The translations under genes were made by a program, and so were the position numbers. A stretch of DNA of 64,000 nt from positions 835,296-899,295 of the forward strand of contig NZ_HE978635.1 of the NCBI RefSeq assembly GCF_000312045.1, read 5' to 3'. The notes below the pieces were generated by a model. It saw only the letters and a program-made list of their open reading frames with translations, made no database searches and was not told where the DNA came from. Below are positions 48,879-58,980 of this stretch, piece by piece; position 1 is the stretch's first letter; each line of letters starts with the position of its first letter. Source of the stretch: Noviherbaspirillum massiliense JC206. GTDB lineage: Bacteria > Pseudomonadota > Gammaproteobacteria > Burkholderiales > Burkholderiaceae_D.

Positions 48879-49406
48879 ATGGAAACCATTCTGCGCACCG
48901 CGGGCGTCTATCTCTTTCTGCTGGTCCTGTTCCGGCTGACGGGAAAGCGCACGCTTTCCGAAATCTCGACCTTCGACTTCATCCTTCTGCTAATCATGAG
49001 CGAAGCCACGCAGAATGCCCTGATCGGCGAGGATTACTCGGTGGTGACCGGCATGGCGGTGATCCTGACCCTGGTCATGCTCGACCTCGGACTGTCCGTT
49101 CTGAAGCGGAAATCGTATGTCGTCGAACGCATCACCGAAGGCGTGCCGCTGGTGCTGGTCGACCATGGCAAGGTGCTGGAATACCGCATGAAAAAGACCC
49201 ATGTCTCGCACGCCGACATCCTGCAGGCGGCACGCACCACCCAGGGGCTGGAACGGATGGACCAGATCAAGTACGCCGTGCTGGAGCCGAGCGGCGGCAT
49301 TTCCGTCATTCCCATGGAGCCGGACTCGGATGAAAAGCTCGAACAGCGCATCCGGCAAGCGCTGGCGAAGGTGCTGGAAGAGTATCCGAAGGCAGCGAGC
49401 AAGTGA
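48879..49406 (+). CDS. DUF421 (YetF-like) membrane protein
   Basis: Membrane protein of 175 residues. Three N-terminal helices (GVYLFLLVLFRLTGKRTLSEIS, DFILLLIMSEATQNALIG and VVTGMAVILTLVMLDLGLSVL) are followed by the YetF-type cytosolic domain (ITEGVPLVLVDHGKVL...YAVLEPSGGISVIP). The GKRTLSEIS...SEATQNAL pattern is diagnostic. The family's function is poorly known; Bacillus YetF affects spore germination receptors. AAGGAGG precedes the ATG. It pairs with the preceding membrane protein. Confidence 0.88.
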   Translation: METILRTAGVYLFLLVLFRLTGKRTLSEISTFDFILLLIMSEATQNALIGEDYSVVTGMAVILTLVMLDLGLSVLKRKSYVVERITEGVPLVLVDHGKVLEYRMKKTHVSHADILQAARTTQGLERMDQIKYAVLEPSGGISVIPMEPDSDEKLEQRIRQALAKVLEEYPKAASK

Positions 49407-49445
49407 GCGCCGGGTCAGGAGAAGGCGCCAGACCGGCCCCGCCGA

Positions 49446-50066
49446 CTACGCGCCTGCGCTCGGCCGCTCCGCGATCCGGTCCCGGTATGCCTGCAAGTGC
49501 TGCAAGCCCTGCTCGCCGGGCTTGAATTTCATCAGACCGCGCGCGAATTCGAGGGCGCAGAAGGCAGTGATGTCGGCAATGGTGAAGCGCTCGCAGGCGA
49601 CGAAGGGATGCGCGGCCAGCTCCTTGTCGAGCCAGCGCGCCACCTCGAGCATCTTCTCGCCCTGGGATAGGCCGAATTCGCGAAACTGCGGCTGCTCGAG
49701 CGGTGCAAGCCCGGGATGGGTATGGCGGATGCAGTTGGCAATCGCTCCGAACAGGTAGAACTCCACCCGGCGGTCCGCCATCTCGATGAATGCGCGTTCC
49801 TCAAAACTGGTGCCCATCAGATTCGGCTCCGGCTGCACGCCTTCGAGATAGGTGCAGATTGCGCGGCTTTCCGACAGCACCCGGCCATCGTCGAGTTCCA
49901 GTGCCGGGACCCGGGCCAGCGGATTCTTCGACAGATACGACTCGCCCTTGTGTTCATTGGCGCCGAGGTCCACCGGCACCTGCTCGATGCCGGTCATGCC
50001 TTTCTCGGCGATGAACATGGTGACGCGGCGCGGATTGGGTGCGCGCGGTGCGATATACAGCTTCAT
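49446..50066 (-). CDS. Glutathione S-transferase
   Basis: Glutathione transferase of 206 residues. The N-terminal domain reads LYIAPRAPNPRRVTMFIAEKG, then KNPLARVPALELDDGRVLSESRAICTYLE, with the cis-Pro and Glu-Ser glutathione contacts. The helical C-terminal domain contains ERFTIADITAFCALEFARG. Substrate unknown. It is 41 bases downstream of a second GST gene on the same strand; both start regions are short, so they probably share a promoter. The start at 50066 has GGAGACAA on the coding strand. Confidence 0.9.
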   Translation of the reverse strand: MKLYIAPRAPNPRRVTMFIAEKGMTGIEQVPVDLGANEHKGESYLSKNPLARVPALELDDGRVLSESRAICTYLEGVQPEPNLMGTSFEERAFIEMADRRVEFYLFGAIANCIRHTHPGLAPLEQPQFREFGLSQGEKMLEVARWLDKELAAHPFVACERFTIADITAFCALEFARGLMKFKPGEQGLQHLQAYRDRIAERPSAGA

Positions 50067-50106
50067 GCTTGTCTCCCGTTTTTTCTGGTTGATGTATGCA
50101 AACGAC

Positions 50107-50817
50107 TCAGACGCCGCCCCGCCGCGACTGGCCCATCTCGACCATCCTGCGCGCCTCTTCCGCGAACTGCCGCGCCTTTTCCTCGCCGTCCCTGCCGAGG
50201 TCAATGGAAGAAGGCGGAATGGTGATGCCCTTCTGGACCGCCGCCCGGGCGCGAATGGCATCGAGCCAGCGCTTGAGGTTCGGCAAGTCGTCAATCTCGA
50301 CGCCCGACCAGCGATGGGTCCGCACCCAGGCCCAGTTGGCAATGTCGGCAATCGAGTAATCGCCGGCCAGGTATTCATGCTCTTTCAGATGCCCGTCCAG
50401 CACCCGGAACAGGCGCTTGCTCTCGCCCTGGTAACGATCGATCGCAGGCTGGATCTTTTCCGGGAAATACCGGAAGAAGACATTGGCCTGACCCATCATC
50501 GGGCCGATGCCGCCCATCTGGAACATCAGCCATTGCAGCACCTGCGAACGTCCCTTGGCATCGGCAGGCATCAGTCGGCCGGTCTTTTCCGCAAGATAGA
50601 TCAGGATCGCGCCCGATTCGAACACCGGGAAATCCCCTGCGTCACGGTCGACGATGGCGGGGATGCGGCCGTTCGGATTGATCTTCAAGTACCACGGCTG
50701 TTTCTGCTCTCCCTTCGAGAGGTCGAGCGCATGCACGGTGTAGGGCAAGGCAAGTTCTTCCAGCGCAATCGAAATCTTGTGGCCATTGGGCGTGGCGGCA
50801 GTGTACAGGTCGATCAT
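50107..50817 (-). CDS. Glutathione S-transferase family protein (YfcG/YghU-like)
   Basis: Protein of 236 residues starting [21 protein letters not shown], the Asn-Gly active-site type of YfcG/YghU enzymes, which reduce disulfides with bound glutathione. [14 protein letters not shown] and [15 protein letters not shown] complete the N-terminal domain. The C-terminal helical domain has [19 protein letters not shown] short charged tail follows. First gene of the pair with the other GST. The start was taken at MIDLY, consistent with family length. Confidence 0.9.
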   Translation of the reverse strand: MIDLYTAATPNGHKISIALEELALPYTVHALDLSKGEQKQPWYLKINPNGRIPAIVDRDAGDFPVFESGAILIYLAEKTGRLMPADAKGRSQVLQWLMFQMGGIGPMMGQANVFFRYFPEKIQPAIDRYQGESKRLFRVLDGHLKEHEYLAGDYSIADIANWAWVRTHRWSGVEIDDLPNLKRWLDAIRARAAVQKGITIPPSSIDLGRDGEEKARQFAEEARRMVEMGQSRRGGV

Positions 50818-50931
50818 CGAGCTTTCCTATGGGTATGGAAGGGCGCGCTTTTCAGCGGAATGGATTGGTATTAAATCATGGCCGGGCGGAATCCGTTTAC
50901 GCGCCGGCAGGCATTGAGCAGGGCCCGGTGC

Positions 50932-52824
50932 TCAGCTGCCTTTCGTCCCGTGATGGTCGGAAGCCGCCTGCTCGCGCCCCATGCGGCCGATGGAGGAGTG
51001 GCCGGATGTGCTGCGGGCCGACATCAGCGCTGCACGCGCGACGATCTGGGAGACATGAGTCAGGCCCTGCGGGAAATTGCCAAGCATCTGCTGCTGCTCG
51101 ATGTCGTATTCTTCCGCGAACAGGCCGACGTCATTGGCGCAGTGGATGGCGCGCTCGTAGTACTGCCATGCCTCGTCGATACGGCCCTGGTAGGCAAGGC
51201 AGGTGACCAGCCAGAAGGTGCAAGGCAGGAAAGCGCCTTCCTTGCCCGGCAGACCGTCCGGGGAGTCGTAGCGGGTCAGAAGTCCGTTATGGTCCAGCGT
51301 GGCGCAGACCGCATCCGTGGTGCGCACCATGCGCGGGTCGTCGTAGGCGACAAAGCCGGTGCGCGGCAGGAGCAGCAGCGATGCATCGAGGTAGTCGCTG
51401 TCGAAGGCCTGGATGAACACGCCGCGCCTGTCGTCGTAACCCTGCTTCTCGATCGCCGCGCCGATCTCGTTGCGGATCTGCTCCCAGCGCTCGACGGGTG
51501 CGGAAAAGCCGTTGCTGCGCGCAAGCTTGATGCCGTGGTCCACCGCCGCCCAGCACAAGGCCTTGGAATGCACATAGTGGCGCGGCCGACCGCGAAACTC
51601 CCAGATGCCATGGTCTTCCTGGTGCCATTTTCCCGACACGGTATTGACGACGTCCGCCAGAAAGTCCCAGTAATGGCGGTCGATCGGATGGCCGCTGGAA
51701 TGCCAGAGCCAGCCGATTTCCATGATTTCGCCATAGACATCGAGCTGGTTCTGCTCGGATGCCCGGTTGCCGATGCGGACCGGGCGCGACTGCCGGTAGC
51801 CTTCCAGCCAATCCAGTTCGATCTCGGTCAGCCGCCGCTTGCCATCGACGCCGTACATGATCTGCAGCTGCTCGGCGCTGCCGGCCGAAGTGCGCTGGAT
51901 GAACTGCAGGAAGCGCGAGGCTTCATCGTGGTAACCGAGTCCGTACAGGGCGCGCACTGTAAATACGGAATCCCGCACCCAGCTGAAGCGGTAATCCCAG
52001 TTGCGGCTGCTGCCTATGGATTCCGGCAGCGAGGTGGTGGCAGCGGCCGCGATTGCGCCGGTGCGTTCGTACATCAGCGACTTGAGCAGGACCACCGAGC
52101 GCAGGGTCTGGGGATCGAGTTCGTCGTAGGCGTGCGCATGCCGGGTCCATTGCGACCACCAGCGGGTGGTCTGGGCCAGATAGGCATCCGCATCCTTCAG
52201 GGTGTTTTCCGTCTTTGCCGCCTCGTCGACCCGCTCCGGCGCCTCGAAGCGCACCAGCAGGTGCTTTCGTTCGCCGGCTGCCACGGTGAAGGTGGCTTCG
52301 AGATCGCGGTGCTCGAACACCTGCAGCTCGATGTCGGACTGAATCACCAGCCCCTTGTTGCCACCGGTTGCGGTATAGATGCCGCCGCCATGGCCGCGCA
52401 TGCGTGGAATGATTTCGCCATAGTCGAAGCGCGGGCAGATTTCCAGATGCAAGGCCATGGTGCCCCGAAGGCCTTCCACGATGCGCACATGGTTGTCCAG
52501 CGTTTGCTTCTCGGCATCGGGCTCCATGATGAAAAAATCGTAGAGCTTCGCTTCCGCCTGCGCGGTCGTGAAATGCGTCTCTACAACCATGGTGCCCGGA
52601 ATGTACTTGCGGGTAACTGCGTAATCCTCCTGGTCCGGGTGGAGGGCGCAAAAGCCGCCCTTGTCCCAGTCGAGCAGGCGCCCGTAGCAGCTGTCGGCAT
52701 CCATGCGCGGCATGCAACACCAGTCTACCGAGCCGGTGCGCGATACCAGTGCCGTGCAATGGCAATCGCTGATCAGGGCATAGTCGGCAATGGGCGGATA
52801 TCGTTCCAGGTGCGGCTTGTTCAT
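50932..52824 (-). CDS. Glycoside hydrolase family 15 protein (glucoamylase/trehalase type)
   Basis: Cytosolic GH15 enzyme of 630 residues that hydrolyses alpha-glucosides such as trehalose or malto-oligosaccharides by inversion. An N-terminal super-beta-sandwich (about 1-250) is followed by the (alpha/alpha)6 barrel. SSRNWDYRFSWVRDS, EQNQLDVYGEIMEIGWL and KEGAFLPCTFWLVTCL hold the conserved substrate and Glu residues, and DVGLFAEEYDIEQQQMLGNFPQGLTHVS the C-terminal signature. Its best-studied mycobacterial relative is a trehalase. It is divergent from the TPP enzyme gene, 316 bases away. Confidence 0.92.
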   Translation of the reverse strand: MNKPHLERYPPIADYALISDCHCTALVSRTGSVDWCCMPRMDADSCYGRLLDWDKGGFCALHPDQEDYAVTRKYIPGTMVVETHFTTAQAEAKLYDFFIMEPDAEKQTLDNHVRIVEGLRGTMALHLEICPRFDYGEIIPRMRGHGGGIYTATGGNKGLVIQSDIELQVFEHRDLEATFTVAAGERKHLLVRFEAPERVDEAAKTENTLKDADAYLAQTTRWWSQWTRHAHAYDELDPQTLRSVVLLKSLMYERTGAIAAAATTSLPESIGSSRNWDYRFSWVRDSVFTVRALYGLGYHDEASRFLQFIQRTSAGSAEQLQIMYGVDGKRRLTEIELDWLEGYRQSRPVRIGNRASEQNQLDVYGEIMEIGWLWHSSGHPIDRHYWDFLADVVNTVSGKWHQEDHGIWEFRGRPRHYVHSKALCWAAVDHGIKLARSNGFSAPVERWEQIRNEIGAAIEKQGYDDRRGVFIQAFDSDYLDASLLLLPRTGFVAYDDPRMVRTTDAVCATLDHNGLLTRYDSPDGLPGKEGAFLPCTFWLVTCLAYQGRIDEAWQYYERAIHCANDVGLFAEEYDIEQQQMLGNFPQGLTHVSQIVARAALMSARSTSGHSSIGRMGREQAASDHHGTKGS

Positions 52825-53140
52825 GGCATGGGCGTCGCCGGTCGGGAATGCCGCCCGGCTTCATACGTGGACCCCGGAAATAATCAGACTTGGCGCCGCA
52901 TCACAAGTTGCATGCCCACACGGCGCGTCCGAACGAAGCTCCTGCAATATTTACCGGACTGCGGTAATGCTTACCACGAACTCGCCCGGCCCCCGCTTGC
53001 ATAGCTAATCTGGCGCGCCGCGATCCCGCTACAACTTCCGGTCACATTTCCCGCCCGCCAATTTATATTCGAACAAATGCATTTGGCATGCTGTATGCGT
53101 GATCCGCGGGTATGGAATGGACAAGATCCGCGGAGGACAT
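52825..53140. other. Divergent promoter region between GH15 and TPP enzyme genes
   Basis: No gene. An A/T-rich stretch (AATTTATATTCGAAC near 53060-53075) is a plausible promoter for the plus-strand gene run. GGAGGACAT marks the ribosome-binding site of the gene starting at 53141. Confidence 0.5.
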
Positions 53141-54940
53141 ATGGCAAGCACCGTAAGCGATTTCCTGCTCAAGCGGCTGTCGGAATGGGGCATCCGCCGC
53201 GTGTTCGGCTACCCGGGCGACGGAATCAACGGCATCATGGGTGCCTTCGGCCGGACGAAGGAAGGCATCGAATTCGTGCAGGCACGGCACGAAGAACTCG
53301 CCGCTTTCATGGCCTGCGCGCATGCCAAGTTCACCGGCGAAGTCGGCGTCTGCCTCGCCACTTCGGGACCGGGCGCGATTCACCTGCTCAACGGCTTGTA
53401 CGACGCCAAGATGGATCACCAGCCGGTGGTTGCGATTGTCGGGCAGCAAAAGCGGGCCGCACTCGGCGGCGATTACCAGCAGGAAGTGGACCTCATGTCG
53501 CTGTTCAAGGATGTGGCCCACGAATTCGTGCACACGCTCATCGTGCCGGACCAGGCGCGGCAGCTGGTGGACCGCGCCGTGCGCATCGCACGCGACCAGC
53601 GCACCGTCACCTGCATCATCATTCCCAACGATGTACAGGAACTGGATGCGGTGGAAACGCCGCCGCGCGAGCATGGCACCGTGCATACCGGCATCGGCTA
53701 TACCGCGCGCCACGTGGTGCCGGCACAGGCCGACCTGATGCGCGCAGCGGACGTCCTGAACGCCGGGAACAAGGTGGCCATGCTGGTCGGTGCCGGCGCG
53801 CTGCATGCCACCGATGAAATCATCGAAGTCGCGCGCCTGCTCGGCGCCGGGGTGGCCAAGGCCCTGCTCGGCAAGGCCGCGGTGCCGGACGATCTCCCCT
53901 TCGTTACCGGCTCGATCGGCCTGCTCGGCACCAAGCCGAGCTGGGACATGATGAACAATTGCGACACCCTGCTGATGGTGGGTTCGGCCTTCCCCTATTC
54001 GGAATTCCTGCCGAAGGAAGGCCAGGCGCGCGGCGTCCAGATCGATATCGACGGCCGCATGCTGAACCTGCGCTATCCGATGGAACTCGGCCTGGTCGGC
54101 GACAGCCGCGAAACCCTGCGCGCACTAATCCCGATGCTGCGCAACAAGCAGGACCGCAGCTGGCAAAAGGAAATCGAAGAGAATGTCGCGCGCTGGTGGC
54201 GGGTGCTGGAAGGCCGCGCCATGAGCCCGGCCAATCCGATCAATCCGCAACGGGTGTTCTGGGAACTTTCGCCGCGCCTGCCCGACAACTGCATCCTCAC
54301 CTGCGATTCCGGTTCGGCTGCCAACTGGTATGCACGCGATATCAAGATCCGGCGCGGCATGATGGCATCGCTGTCCGGCGGCCTCGCGACCATGGGTCCC
54401 GGCGTGCCCTATGCGATCGGCGCCAAGTATGCCCATCCGGACCGTCACGTCATTGCCATGGTCGGCGACGGCGCGATGCAGATGAATGGCATCAATGGCC
54501 TGATCACGATTTCGCGGGCCTGGAAGGACTGGGGTGACCCGCGCCTGACGATCATGGTGCTGAACAACGGCGACCTGAACCAGGTGACCTGGGAACAGCG
54601 CGCCATGGAAGGCGACCCGAAATTCACGACGTCGCAGGCGCTGCCGGCGATTCCGTATGCCGGTTATGCCGACCTGCTCGGCCTGCAGGGCCTGCGCGTC
54701 GACCGCGCCGAAGACATCGGCCCGGCCTGGGACCGCGCGCTGTCGTCCACGGTGCCGACCGTGCTGGAAATGGTCACCGATCCGAATGTGCCGCCGCTGC
54801 CGCCGCATGTCTCGGGCAAGCAGGCCAAGGCCTATCTGTCAGCCCTGATGCATGGCGATCCGGACGCGACCGGCATCATCACCCAGTCGATCAAGCAGGA
54901 ATGGGAAACCCTGTTCCCGCCGGATGACAAGAAGGGATGA
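53141..54940 (+). CDS. Thiamine-pyrophosphate enzyme (pyruvate oxidase/acetolactate synthase-like)
   Basis: TPP enzyme of 599 residues with the three-domain layout: PYR domain (RHEELAAFMACAHAKFTG with the activating Glu; DAKMDHQPVVAIVG), central FAD/NAD-like domain (about 195-335) and PP domain with GDGAMQMNGINGLITI ... NNGDLNQVTW, the GDG-NN TPP and magnesium motif. Closest by pattern to pyruvate oxidase/decarboxylase-like proteins acting on a 2-oxo acid. GGAGG precedes the ATG at 53141; a GTG at 53099 would add 14 residues. Three bases separate it from the enolase-like gene, so the two are one unit. Confidence 0.9.
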   Translation: MASTVSDFLLKRLSEWGIRRVFGYPGDGINGIMGAFGRTKEGIEFVQARHEELAAFMACAHAKFTGEVGVCLATSGPGAIHLLNGLYDAKMDHQPVVAIVGQQKRAALGGDYQQEVDLMSLFKDVAHEFVHTLIVPDQARQLVDRAVRIARDQRTVTCIIIPNDVQELDAVETPPREHGTVHTGIGYTARHVVPAQADLMRAADVLNAGNKVAMLVGAGALHATDEIIEVARLLGAGVAKALLGKAAVPDDLPFVTGSIGLLGTKPSWDMMNNCDTLLMVGSAFPYSEFLPKEGQARGVQIDIDGRMLNLRYPMELGLVGDSRETLRALIPMLRNKQDRSWQKEIEENVARWWRVLEGRAMSPANPINPQRVFWELSPRLPDNCILTCDSGSAANWYARDIKIRRGMMASLSGGLATMGPGVPYAIGAKYAHPDRHVIAMVGDGAMQMNGINGLITISRAWKDWGDPRLTIMVLNNGDLNQVTWEQRAMEGDPKFTTSQALPAIPYAGYADLLGLQGLRVDRAEDIGPAWDRALSSTVPTVLEMVTDPNVPPLPPHVSGKQAKAYLSALMHGDPDATGIITQSIKQEWETLFPPDDKKG

Positions 54941-54943
54941 ATC

Positions 54944-56059
54944 ATGTCCACCCGGGAATCCAGTGTGCCCCTGCACAGCGTGTCGGTGGCCGCCTACCGG
55001 ATTCCGACCGACGCGCCGGAAGCCGATGGCACCCTGGCCTGGAACTCGACCACGATGGTACTGGTGCAGCTCGAGGGCGGCGGCAAGCGCGGCATCGGCT
55101 ACGGCTATGCCGATAGCGCCACCGCCACACTGATCCATGACCGACTGGCGCCGTTGCTGCTTGAGCACAATGCGGGCCGCGACGCGCTGGCGACCAATGC
55201 CTGCTGGCTGGAGATGGTCAAGTCCATCCGCAACCTCGGCCGCCCCGGCATCTGCTCGATGGCGATTGCAGCAGTGGACGCGGCGCTGTGGGACCTGAAG
55301 GCGAAGCTGCTGGAGCTGCCGCTGGCAGCCCTGCTCGGCAAGACGCGGGATGCGATTCCCGTCTATGGCAGCGGCGGCTTCACCAGCTATTCCTCCACCC
55401 AGCTGTGGCAGCAGCTGCATGGCTGGATCGAATGCGGCATCACACGCGTGAAGATGAAGATCGGCTCGGAGCCGGAGCGCGACCTGGAGCGGGTGCGCAG
55501 CGCGCGCGAAGCCATCGGCCCCGCGCCGCAACTGTTCGTCGACGCCAATGGCGCGTACGAGCGCAAGCAGGCGCTGGCCTTCGCGCACGCCTTCCGTGAT
55601 TTCGGTGTCGCCTGGTTCGAAGAACCGGTGTCATCCGACGACCTCGACGGTCTGCGCCTGCTGCGCGACCAGGGTCCACCCGGCATGGCGATTTCCGCCG
55701 GCGAATACGGCTATGACCTGCCCTACTTCCGGCGCATGCTGGAGGCGCGCGCAGTGGATGTGTTGCAGGCCGACGCCACGCGCTGCGCCGGCATCACCGG
55801 CTGGCTCGGCGTTGCCGCGCTGTGCGAAGCGTACAACGTGCCGCTGTCGAGCCATTGCGCGCCGATGCTGCACCTGCCGCTGTGCTGCGCGGCAAGGCCC
55901 GCGATCCACCTCGAATATTTCCATGACCATGTGCGCATCGAACACATGCTGTTCGACGGCGCCATTCACTCCGAGCACGGCGGGCTGGCGCCGGACATGA
56001 GCCGACCCGGACTCGGGATCGCGTTCAGGGAAAGGGATGCGGAATGCTACAGAATCTAG
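54944..56059 (+). CDS. Mandelate racemase/enolase superfamily enzyme
   Basis: Enzyme of 371 residues with an N-terminal capping domain and a (beta/alpha)7-beta barrel. Key residues fit the superfamily: KMKIG (the KxK acid/base pair), DANGAY and FEEPVS (metal Asp and Glu), AGEYGYD (third metal Glu) and SSHCAPMLHL (His). Members abstract a proton next to a carboxylate; sugar-acid dehydratases are common. The pairing with a TPP enzyme and FAD/Fe-S oxidoreductase points to sugar-acid breakdown. The 3' end overlaps the next gene by 16 bases. Confidence 0.9.
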   Translation: MSTRESSVPLHSVSVAAYRIPTDAPEADGTLAWNSTTMVLVQLEGGGKRGIGYGYADSATATLIHDRLAPLLLEHNAGRDALATNACWLEMVKSIRNLGRPGICSMAIAAVDAALWDLKAKLLELPLAALLGKTRDAIPVYGSGGFTSYSSTQLWQQLHGWIECGITRVKMKIGSEPERDLERVRSAREAIGPAPQLFVDANGAYERKQALAFAHAFRDFGVAWFEEPVSSDDLDGLRLLRDQGPPGMAISAGEYGYDLPYFRRMLEARAVDVLQADATRCAGITGWLGVAALCEAYNVPLSSHCAPMLHLPLCCAARPAIHLEYFHDHVRIEHMLFDGAIHSEHGGLAPDMSRPGLGIAFRERDAECYRI

Positions 56060-58965
56060 TCGATACGCGGAAGATGGCGGCACCGCCGGTTGGCGGCGTA
56101 CGCGACGTGGCCGCCCTGGAAGCTCAGCTGCGCCAGGCGATCAGCGGCGAAGTGCGCTTCGATGCCGGCAGCCGGGCCCTGTATGCCGCCGATGCCTCGA
56201 ATTACCGCCAGGTGCCGATCGGCGTGGTGATCCCGCGCAGTGTCGAGGATGTGATTGAAACCGTGCGCATCTGCTACCGCCATGGTGCGCCGGTGCTCTC
56301 GCGCGGCGGCGGCACCAGCCTGTGCGGCCAGTGCTGCAATGTGGCAGTGGTGATGGATTTCACCAAGTACATGAACAATGTGCTGGAAATCGATACGGAG
56401 GCCAAGACGGCGCGGGTGCAGCCGGGCACGGTGCTCGACGACTTGCGCGACGCCGCCGGCAAGCACGGACTGACCTTCGCGCCCGATCCCGCCACCCATA
56501 CCCACAACACCCTGGGCGGCATGATCGGCAACAATTCCTGCGGCCCGCACTCGGTGATGGGCGGCGAGACAGTGCACAACATCGTCGAGCTCGATGTCCT
56601 GACCTATGATGGCGTGCGCATGACAGTGGGCGCCACCAGCGAGGAAGACCTGCGCACACTAGGCGCCGGCACCGGCCGGCGCGCCGAAATATACCGCGAC
56701 CTGCTCGCGCTGCGCGACAGGTACGCAGACGAAATCCGCGGGCGCTTCCCGCACATTCCGCGCCGCGTCTCCGGCTACAACCTGGAAGCGCTGCTGCCCG
56801 AGCATGGTTTCAACGTGGGACGCGCCCTGGTCGGCTCCGAAGGTACCTGTGTGGTGGTGCTGGAAGCGAAGGTGCGTCTGCTCGACAACCCGCCGGCGCG
56901 CTCGCTGCTGGTGCTCGGCTACAGGGACGTGTACGAGGCGGGCGACCATGTGCCCGAGATCATGCAGCACAAGCCGATCGCGCTCGAAGGCATGGATGAC
57001 CGCTTGATCGACGACATGAAGGCGGTGCATCTGCATCCGCAGGATGTGAACCTGCTGCCGCCCGGCGGCGGCTGGCTGCTGGTCGAATTCGGCGGGCGCG
57101 ACAAGAAGGATTCCGACGACCAGGCGCGCCGGGCGATGGAGACGCTGAAAAAGGTCGACCATCCACCGTCGATGAAGCTGTACGACGATCCGCCGGTGGA
57201 AACCCTGCTGTGGAAGGTGCGCGAGTCGGGCCTCGGCGCCACCGCCCATGTGCCGAACAAGCCGATCACCTGGGAAGGCTGGGAAGATTCTGCGGTGCCG
57301 CCGGAAAAGCTCGGCGAATACCTGCGCAAGCTGCGCGCCCTGTTCGACAAGTATGGCTATGGCTGCGACCTGTACGGCCATTTCGGCCAAGGGTGCGTGC
57401 ACACCCGCATCGACTTCGAACTGGAAACAGCCGAAGGCATCAAGACCTTCCGCGCCTTCCTGCATGAAGCAGCGGAACTGGTTGTCAGCCTGGGCGGCAC
57501 CATCTCGGGCGAACACGGCGACGGCCAGTCGAAAGCGGAGCTGCTGCCGATCATGTTCGGCGACGAGCTGATGCGCGCCTTCCGTGAATTCAAGCAGATC
57601 TGGGATCCGCTGAACCGCATGAATCCGGGCAAGGTGGTCGATGCCTACCGGCCGGACCAGAACCTGCGACTGGGTACCGAATATTCGCCGCCGGAACTGC
57701 CGGTGCATTTCCACTATCCCTCGGACGAAGGCAGTTTCCCGCGCACCCTGCTGCGATGCGTCGGCGTGGGCGAATGCCGCAAGAAGCATGGCACGATGTG
57801 CCCGAGCTACATGGCCACCGGCGAGGAAATGCATTCCACGCGCGGCCGGGCCCATCTGCTGTTCGAAATGGTCAAGGGGGAGGTGGTGCGCGGCGGCTGG
57901 AAGGATGAATCGGTGCATGAAGCGCTCGACCTGTGCCTGTCCTGCAAGGGATGCAAGGGCGAATGCCCGGTGAACGTCGACATGGCGACCTACAAGGCGG
58001 AATTCATGTCGCATTATTACGATGGCCGCCTGCGCCCCTTCAATGCCTATGCCTTCGGCATGATCGACCGCTGGGCGCGGATGGCCTCGCACATGCCCGG
58101 ATTCGCCAATTTCCTCACGCAAAAGCCGCCGTTCTCGACATTGGCGAAAAAGCTCGCACACATTGCGCCGCAGCGCCGCATCACGCCCTTCGCCGCGCAA
58201 TCGTTTGGCGCCTGGTTCCGCAAGCGGCCCTCGGCCCAGCCGGGCGGCACGCGCATCCTGCTCTGGCCCGACACCTTCAACAACTACTTCCATCCGGAAG
58301 TGGCGAAAGACGCAGTCAGAGTACTGGAGCATGCCGGCTTTCGCGTCAGCATTCCGCAGGTGCATCTCTGCTGCGGGCGGCCGCTGTACGAATTCGGCAT
58401 GCTCGACCATGCGAAGCACTACCTGCAGCACGTGATGGATGCGCTGGGTGACGACATCCGCAACGGCACCCCCATCGTCGGCCTGGAGCCGGCCTGCGTC
58501 TCGGTGTTCCGGGATGAGTTGCCGAACCTGTTCCCGCACGACGAGCAGGCCAAGCGCCTGCAGGCGCAAGTCTTCATGCTGAGCGAATTCCTGGACAAGC
58601 AGGCCGGCGATTTCCGCTTCCCGCCAATTGCGCAGCGGGCGATCGTGCACGGCCATTGCCATCACAAGTCGGTACTGAAGATGGATGCGGAGGAATCGGT
58701 GCTCAGGAAACTCGGCCTCGATTTCCGGATGCTCGATTCCGGCTGCTGCGGCATGGCCGGCTCTTTCGGGTTCGAGGCCGACAAGTACGAGGTGTCGATG
58801 CGCTGCGCCGAACGGGTATTGCTGCCGGCGGTGCGTGCCGCCGTTCCCGACGAACTCGTCATTGCCGACGGCTTCAGCTGCCGGGAACAGATCCTGCAGA
58901 CGACTTCCGCGCAACCGCTGCACCTGGCCCAGGTATTGAAGCGTGCCATCGACCAACATCCGTGA
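56044..58965 (+). CDS. FAD-linked and Fe-S oxidoreductase (D-lactate/glycolate dehydrogenase-like fusion)
   Basis: Large oxidoreductase of 973 residues. The N-terminal half is a vanillyl-alcohol-oxidase-type FAD domain (SRGGGTSLCGQCCN and NTLGGMIGNNSCG). The middle holds [4Fe-4S] motifs (CRKKHGTMCP and CLSCKGCKGECPVN, around residue 640). The C-terminal third has two cysteine-rich CCG domains (LCCGRPLYEFG, and HGHCHHKS with DSGCCGMAGSFGF). The layout equals GlcD plus GlcF fused, as in FAD-binding/Fe-S D-2-hydroxyacid dehydrogenases, feeding electrons to the quinone pool. It overlaps the enolase-like gene and is probably translationally coupled. The long opposite-strand frame is a shadow. Confidence 0.92.
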   Translation: MLQNLVDTRKMAAPPVGGVRDVAALEAQLRQAISGEVRFDAGSRALYAADASNYRQVPIGVVIPRSVEDVIETVRICYRHGAPVLSRGGGTSLCGQCCNVAVVMDFTKYMNNVLEIDTEAKTARVQPGTVLDDLRDAAGKHGLTFAPDPATHTHNTLGGMIGNNSCGPHSVMGGETVHNIVELDVLTYDGVRMTVGATSEEDLRTLGAGTGRRAEIYRDLLALRDRYADEIRGRFPHIPRRVSGYNLEALLPEHGFNVGRALVGSEGTCVVVLEAKVRLLDNPPARSLLVLGYRDVYEAGDHVPEIMQHKPIALEGMDDRLIDDMKAVHLHPQDVNLLPPGGGWLLVEFGGRDKKDSDDQARRAMETLKKVDHPPSMKLYDDPPVETLLWKVRESGLGATAHVPNKPITWEGWEDSAVPPEKLGEYLRKLRALFDKYGYGCDLYGHFGQGCVHTRIDFELETAEGIKTFRAFLHEAAELVVSLGGTISGEHGDGQSKAELLPIMFGDELMRAFREFKQIWDPLNRMNPGKVVDAYRPDQNLRLGTEYSPPELPVHFHYPSDEGSFPRTLLRCVGVGECRKKHGTMCPSYMATGEEMHSTRGRAHLLFEMVKGEVVRGGWKDESVHEALDLCLSCKGCKGECPVNVDMATYKAEFMSHYYDGRLRPFNAYAFGMIDRWARMASHMPGFANFLTQKPPFSTLAKKLAHIAPQRRITPFAAQSFGAWFRKRPSAQPGGTRILLWPDTFNNYFHPEVAKDAVRVLEHAGFRVSIPQVHLCCGRPLYEFGMLDHAKHYLQHVMDALGDDIRNGTPIVGLEPACVSVFRDELPNLFPHDEQAKRLQAQVFMLSEFLDKQAGDFRFPPIAQRAIVHGHCHHKSVLKMDAEESVLRKLGLDFRMLDSGCCGMAGSFGFEADKYEVSMRCAERVLLPAVRAAVPDELVIADGFSCREQILQTTSAQPLHLAQVLKRAIDQHP

Positions 58966-58980
58966 ACAAGAAGGAAGAAC